Positions 59,931 through 64,000 of a DNA stretch of 64,000 nt are shown in pieces. Source of the DNA: Sipunculus nudus (lineage: Eukaryota > Annelida > Sipuncula > Golfingiida > Sipunculidae); contig CM049313.1 of NCBI GenBank assembly GCA_026874595.1, positions 17,357,508-17,421,507 of the forward strand. Reading direction: 5' to 3'. The notes under the pieces are model-generated. The model was given only the letters and a program-made list of their open reading frames with translations, ran no database searches and was not told where the DNA came from. A program made the position numbers and the translations under genes. The first letter of the stretch is position 1; the number at the start of each line of letters is the position of its first letter.

Positions 59931-61902
59931 CTCATATAATTTATATAATTTCCTAAAAGAACCGGGTCGAGGCAGCTTCAAACCGGAGAAAAGTAACCCA
60001 TGGGCGGATTTAGAAATTCGTGAACTGGGCTAGGGATTGATAGGTATTAAGAAAAAATAAGTTCTTTAATTGTATATGTAATTTTTTTTCTATATAATTA
60101 TTATTATTATTATTATTAGAAAAGACCGCCTCTCTCAGTATAATAATATTTGGATGCTATCATAATAAAGGGATTAAATCACAGAGATGTTCATTGAGAT
60201 CCTCAATTTTTGAATGAGAAAATAAATAAATGTGGATAACTAAATAATCTTATTACTAGGGAATGAAAAAGATATATGAAAAGAAATACAAATAACGAAT
60301 AACTTGGAAAACATATGGATAAAATGAGAGATGATACGGCTCAACGGGGGGGATGGGGGATGGGGACCGACATGAATCTTCACCGTACAGAGGATATTCA
60401 CCCCTAGTGGCTGAAGGGTATCCCTTGCAGTTCAGGGGGGGGGGGGGGGGCTGGTCCTACACCTTTTGTGTCGAAACAACCTTTTCTAATGTTAAAACCA
60501 ACCCTTAGCCTAACCCTCAGGCCAGAGGAACTTTTTTTTAGGTTTCTTTTTAGTCTTCCTAGGTTGGACCCTGCCCTTTAAAAAAAATCCCGGAGAAAAA
60601 AAAAAAATTGAGAGGGCGCGAATTATGGAGGAAACCGCCCTAAGCTTTATTAGTATGTCAAAGTAATACGCCGCAGAATAATGCTCGACATATAGTTACA
60701 AATACTATCTAAAAGTCGTCAGCAGTTGAAAGGAGGATCATCCTTGTTGTAAACTGACCAGCAGGGTATCTTAGGTTTGTAAAAAAAATCCCATTATTTT
60801 AAGGTAGTTTTGATAAAACATTCTTTACCTGGTCCAAGAACACTGCAGTCATTCATACTTTAATATAAGTCGTAATAACCCCATAAATTCACACAGATAT
60901 AATACTATTTCATGTATTTCATGTATTCAAAAATGCGGTTTTTTAAGACCTTTTTTAATCGGAATAGTCAAGGAGACATTAGTTGCTGAAAAAAAAATGA
61001 TTATTATGCAGGATTGCAAAATGGCTCAGGACTCCAAAGAGGGACGAACGGCCGGACAAATGGATAGGTGAAAGAAGGGAAAGGGCAGATATATGATTGC
61101 GATTATGAAGAAGTCTGACTACTGAGCTGACCATGAAGGTAATATGTGCAAAATTGTCTAAATTATTGCCATATGGCATTCTACGTTTGTATTAACGTTA
61201 ATTACTCTTTGGCTGTATATTTGGCGTCTCATTTTTTTGACAGATCAAAGGTTGATTAAAAAGAAGACTGTGCAATGTACAGTTGAGTAATATCTTACTG
61301 TCCGGGCTTAGTCTTCAGAAATGAGACTTAGGATGACTAGCCGAAGGCCCTTTGTTAGATCTCCGCCCACGTTTTCAATACAATATAATGTTTCTTTAGG
61401 GTCTGTTTCATCGGTTTGACGTTTAATGGCAGGAAGATACGTCACTTGTTGTACAAAAGGTCTATCAGTTATAAAAATGAATCATTGAAATTTCTTTGTT
61501 ATGATACATCACATATTATGACATCATCAGTATTTATGTGGTATGATAAATTAGATTTAATGAAACCTCTTATTATTTATTGGTTATGACATGTCATGTT
61601 ATATGTCATTATCTATTGGATATTATATGTAAGATATCATTATGATTTGGTTCATTAGTATGAATACAACCGTGCTATCATCTATCCGAGCACTGAGCGT
61701 GTTTAGCTGGATTTTTTTCTTTTATGGTATTAATGTCATATACTGCACCGCCTCCTCCATGATGCTTTAACAGAAAACCCTGCTAATAACGGGAGTTTGG
61801 AAGTTGCGCAGAGAGTTTTAATAATATTAACATACTGCGGATTATCTTCTCTTTTTTAGATATAACTTTTATGGATATTTTTTTCTTGACCGTGCTCCTT
61901 AC

Positions 61903-62020
61903 CTTGAAAGACAGTTCCAAGTTTTCTCCGCCCCAGATTTCTAGCCCAGGGTCGTAGGTGCCTAGCTCATAAAAGTAACTTTTGTCGATGGCGAACAAGC
62001 CCCCGGCCATAGTGGGCGAC
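61903..62020 (-). CDS. GalNAc-transferase exon: Gal/GalNAc-T motif
   Basis: Encodes [19 protein letters not shown] then [20 protein letters not shown], among the most conserved segments of the family; D, E and N of DPG…WGGEN contribute to the active site. Acceptor TTTTCAG, donor AAG|GTAAGG. It begins one base into a codon, so the preceding exon, not in the window, ends in phase 2. Confidence 0.97.
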
Positions 62021-62529
62021 CTGAAAATAAGGAAATATACATAAGGAAGCGGAAAAAATTCACTTCACCATACGTCACTAGCTGACATACTTCCTGCAGG
62101 ATATTTGACATTAGCTGTCCATTCACTTCTACAAAAATCTAGCAGCTCCTGCTATCGGGTATAAGAAACATGTTTATTTTTTACGAGGTAAAAAAGGAAG
62201 AAAAAAATTTAACCCTTTAAGGGAAAGGTGTCACCTATCGGTGGTTTTTGCAGATCTGTTTTGACCTAGACTAACAGAAAGTTTAATTAAAAAGCACCTT
62301 TCACTTGTCGGTTGCCCACTAAACATGTATCCAGGTTAGCTCAGAAATAAGGTCTCGTGACAGAGATAAAAAAAAACATGCAGGTAATAAAAAAATAAAT
62401 GAAAAAAGTATCTGTGACTCGAAAGAAACATTATGTTATTATAACATAGAGTATTGTCGCAAGGCAGCATGCATGAATTGTTACTGGTGCATCCGCATAA
62501 ATCACACTGGTCCCGACAGTTGAGCGTTT

Positions 62530-62815
62530 TGAGTTTTTAACTAATGAGCCAATACGCTGGAGGTCTGGGGTTCGAATTTAACCGCTGCAGGTTTCAGTCC
62601 GTAATGGACCTTCACCGACACAAGAGCAAAGCTTTCTCATATCGGGCGTGCCCAATACTTGTTGGTGAGAATTTGAGATGACATATTGTTTGATAAGCAC
62701 AGTCGGCCCTTCAGGGAGGAATCGGTTGCATTGTAGGTTTAGCTCAGCCACGGTGTTTGGGTTGCAATGCTCGGGTGACGGGCGGGGTTGGGGGGGGGGG
62801 GGGGGGGTCGGTGGT
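62530..62815 (+). mobile_element. Candidate tRNA-derived SINE
   Basis: AATACGCTGGAGGTCTGGGG then TTCGAATTTAACCGC resembles the region around a tRNA B box (GGTTCGANNCC). It is followed by a body with TTGGTGAGAATTTGAGATGA and TAGGTTTAGCTCAGCCACGG, and the copy stops at a poly-G tract (62789-62808). The A box is poorly preserved, so this is a retroposon remnant rather than a tRNA gene. Confidence 0.45.
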
Positions 62816-62985
62816 ATCATACAAGGACACTCTGAAAGGGACCCAAATTAAGAAATCTAAGTAGTATCAGTAGAGTTAAATCATATAACAAGTGGCCCAT
62901 GGCCATGACGCTCAGCTGAACATGACAAACAGTCAATCCATGTATAAAAAGTGTATTATTAATTAAAGTTATGATCTGGTGAGAT

Positions 62986-63000
62986 ATATATGTATATATG

Positions 63001-63048
<48 letters not shown>
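62986..63048. repeat. (TA)n microsatellite
   Basis: Interrupted TA tract in the intron upstream of the last supported GalNAc-transferase exon. Confidence 0.95.
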
Positions 63049-63049
<1 letters not shown>

Positions 63050-63089
63050 GGTGCTAAAAATCAGGATTTTGATACCTATTCAGGGTGCC

Positions 63090-63310
63090 CAAATCATGTC
63101 GTTTACCTATAGCTCGACGAGTATAGGTCATAGTGGCTTAATTTATGCTTCCATGAACATTTGCAGAGAACCTCTATGAATGTCATTTTATTCTAGACCA
63201 AATGGATATAATTTGTCCCCCGTCTGTTTGGCCCATATCTCGTATAACATAGATCACAATGACCTAATTTCAGGTTTCCAAGGAGATTTGCACAGGAACT
63301 CCCTGGTTCC
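63090..63310. repeat. Degenerate ~125-bp direct repeat, two units
   Basis: TATAGCTCGACGAGTATAGG TCATAGTGGCTTAATTTATG…TTTGCAGAGAACCTC recurs as ATATCTCGTATAACATAGAT CACAATGACCTAATTTCAGG…TTTGCACAGGAACTCC. The rest to 64000 holds nothing recognised. Confidence 0.5.
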
Positions 63311-64000
63311 TGCGTTAGGAAATTCTAGGCCTAACTGAATCAATGGCCTAATAGACATCAGTCTTAAGTTGTGTCAAGCGTAAGTTCTCATACCTCTATT
63401 GTATGACATGGAGACATGAACAACATGCCAGGCAGGAAACCAACTCCAGAGTTTCCATCTCCGTTGCCTGCGAATTATAATCTAGGGATATCATGACAGG
63501 CCAGAGTTCCAAACACTGAAGTCCTAGAAAAACAGCAGCTGTGATTAAACACCAAAGGTGTGTACAAGAAATGGTCTGAAGCCCGCTTACACTGATGTAC
63601 ACCACCTGTTGGTACTAGCCAGAACACTCAGACTCTATTGAGGAATGGAGTACGAACACCTGTTGGGGAGAGTGTCCCCTCTGATTCTACAAAACCCCAA
63701 ATGGGAATCCCATACAAATTAAAAGGGGGTATTTGCAAATTACCAAATAACACCTTATAGATGGTGGTAAATCCCTATCACGTCGCGTGAGGATAGACCG
63801 TCCTATGCCTCCCAAGCATGCCTTGCCAAGCTGTAAACAAGAACCGATTGAGGGAACAATTATCTGGTTTTCTTGAGAGTAAATATCAGTATTTCCATAC
63901 ATACTGAACATTAAGTTACAAGTTACATGTCAACTGAGTCAACACAACTGTATTATGCGTAACATGTTGGGGTTGTTGCATGTCCTCCTGCTGAACGACG

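Larger units (their letters stand above)
38662..62020 (-). other. Polypeptide N-acetylgalactosaminyltransferase, 3' part (gene span)
   Basis: Five exons splice in frame to give the end of the catalytic domain and the whole C-terminal ricin-type lectin domain of a family 27 GalNAc-transferase, which starts mucin-type O-glycosylation in the Golgi by adding GalNAc to Ser/Thr (family knowledge). Seen: the Gal/GalNAc-T motif ending [10 protein letters not shown], the CSHVGHVFR stretch whose His is a metal ligand in the family, [16 protein letters not shown], then three lectin repeats and a stop. The four internal junctions are all phase 0. The intron between the first two exons is 15.7 kb. The N-terminal tail, membrane anchor and GT-A core lie upstream, beyond position 64000. 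Which paralogue it is cannot be told from this part, so no symbol is given. Confidence 0.93.

Noticed and set aside
62560-62600. Possible tRNA gene (B-box-like GGGTTCGAATTTAACC)
   Set aside because: No cloverleaf or good A box could be built; the surrounding sequence fits a SINE remnant better.
63396-63605. Possible upstream GalNAc-transferase exon
   Set aside because: The 69-codon frame does not resemble the expected segment before the SPTMAGG exon, and no matching phase or splice sites were found.

Overview
This is eukaryotic nuclear DNA: AT-rich, with genes split into short exons by long introns, many (TA)n microsatellites and poly-G/C tracts, and densely packed repeats and transposon remnants. 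The two recognisable genes and the repeat style point to a marine invertebrate. I favour a bivalve or other mollusc, but that is inference from general resemblance, not a database match.

Two host genes are supported, both on the minus strand. (1) Positions 20407 down past position 1: the 5' part of a molybdo-flavoenzyme of the xanthine dehydrogenase/aldehyde oxidase family. Eleven exons were located by eye (one short exon is probably missing). They give the N-terminal domain, both 2Fe-2S centres with all eight cysteines, and the start of the FAD domain; the molybdenum domain lies beyond position 1. (2) Positions 62020 down to 38662: the 3' part of a polypeptide GalNAc-transferase. Five exons give the end of the catalytic domain and a complete ricin-type lectin tail with a stop codon; the earlier exons lie beyond position 64000.

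The repeat content matters more than the gene count. In the oxidase gene, two neighbouring introns carry minisatellites (7490-8690 and 5816-6630) whose units are copies of the splice acceptor plus the first part of the exon that follows. Its 10 kb first intron is filled with a decayed modular repeat family, including an almost exact 624-bp tandem duplication and a ~148-bp satellite. The modules repeatedly carry motifs resembling RFX X-boxes, DR1 nuclear-receptor sites and CTCF cores.

Between the genes lie a ~0.9 kb foldback element (20911-21838), a broken P-element/THAP9-like transposase (plus strand, 26.1-28.3 kb) facing a broken PIF1-like helicase (minus strand, 28.3-30.3 kb), several short MITE-like elements and an LTR-like element (35994-36918).

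Inside the GalNAc-transferase introns are a TTAA-flanked MITE (43357-44269), an LTR-like element with internal 276-bp repeats sitting inside a (TA)n tract (46400-47102), a ~322-bp tandem array (53.7-55.6 kb), hairpins and a tRNA-derived SINE candidate. A ~0.7 kb CCAAT-rich dispersed repeat occurs twice in opposite orientation (23737-24429 and 48781-49444). No rRNA or tRNA genes and no CRISPR arrays were seen.
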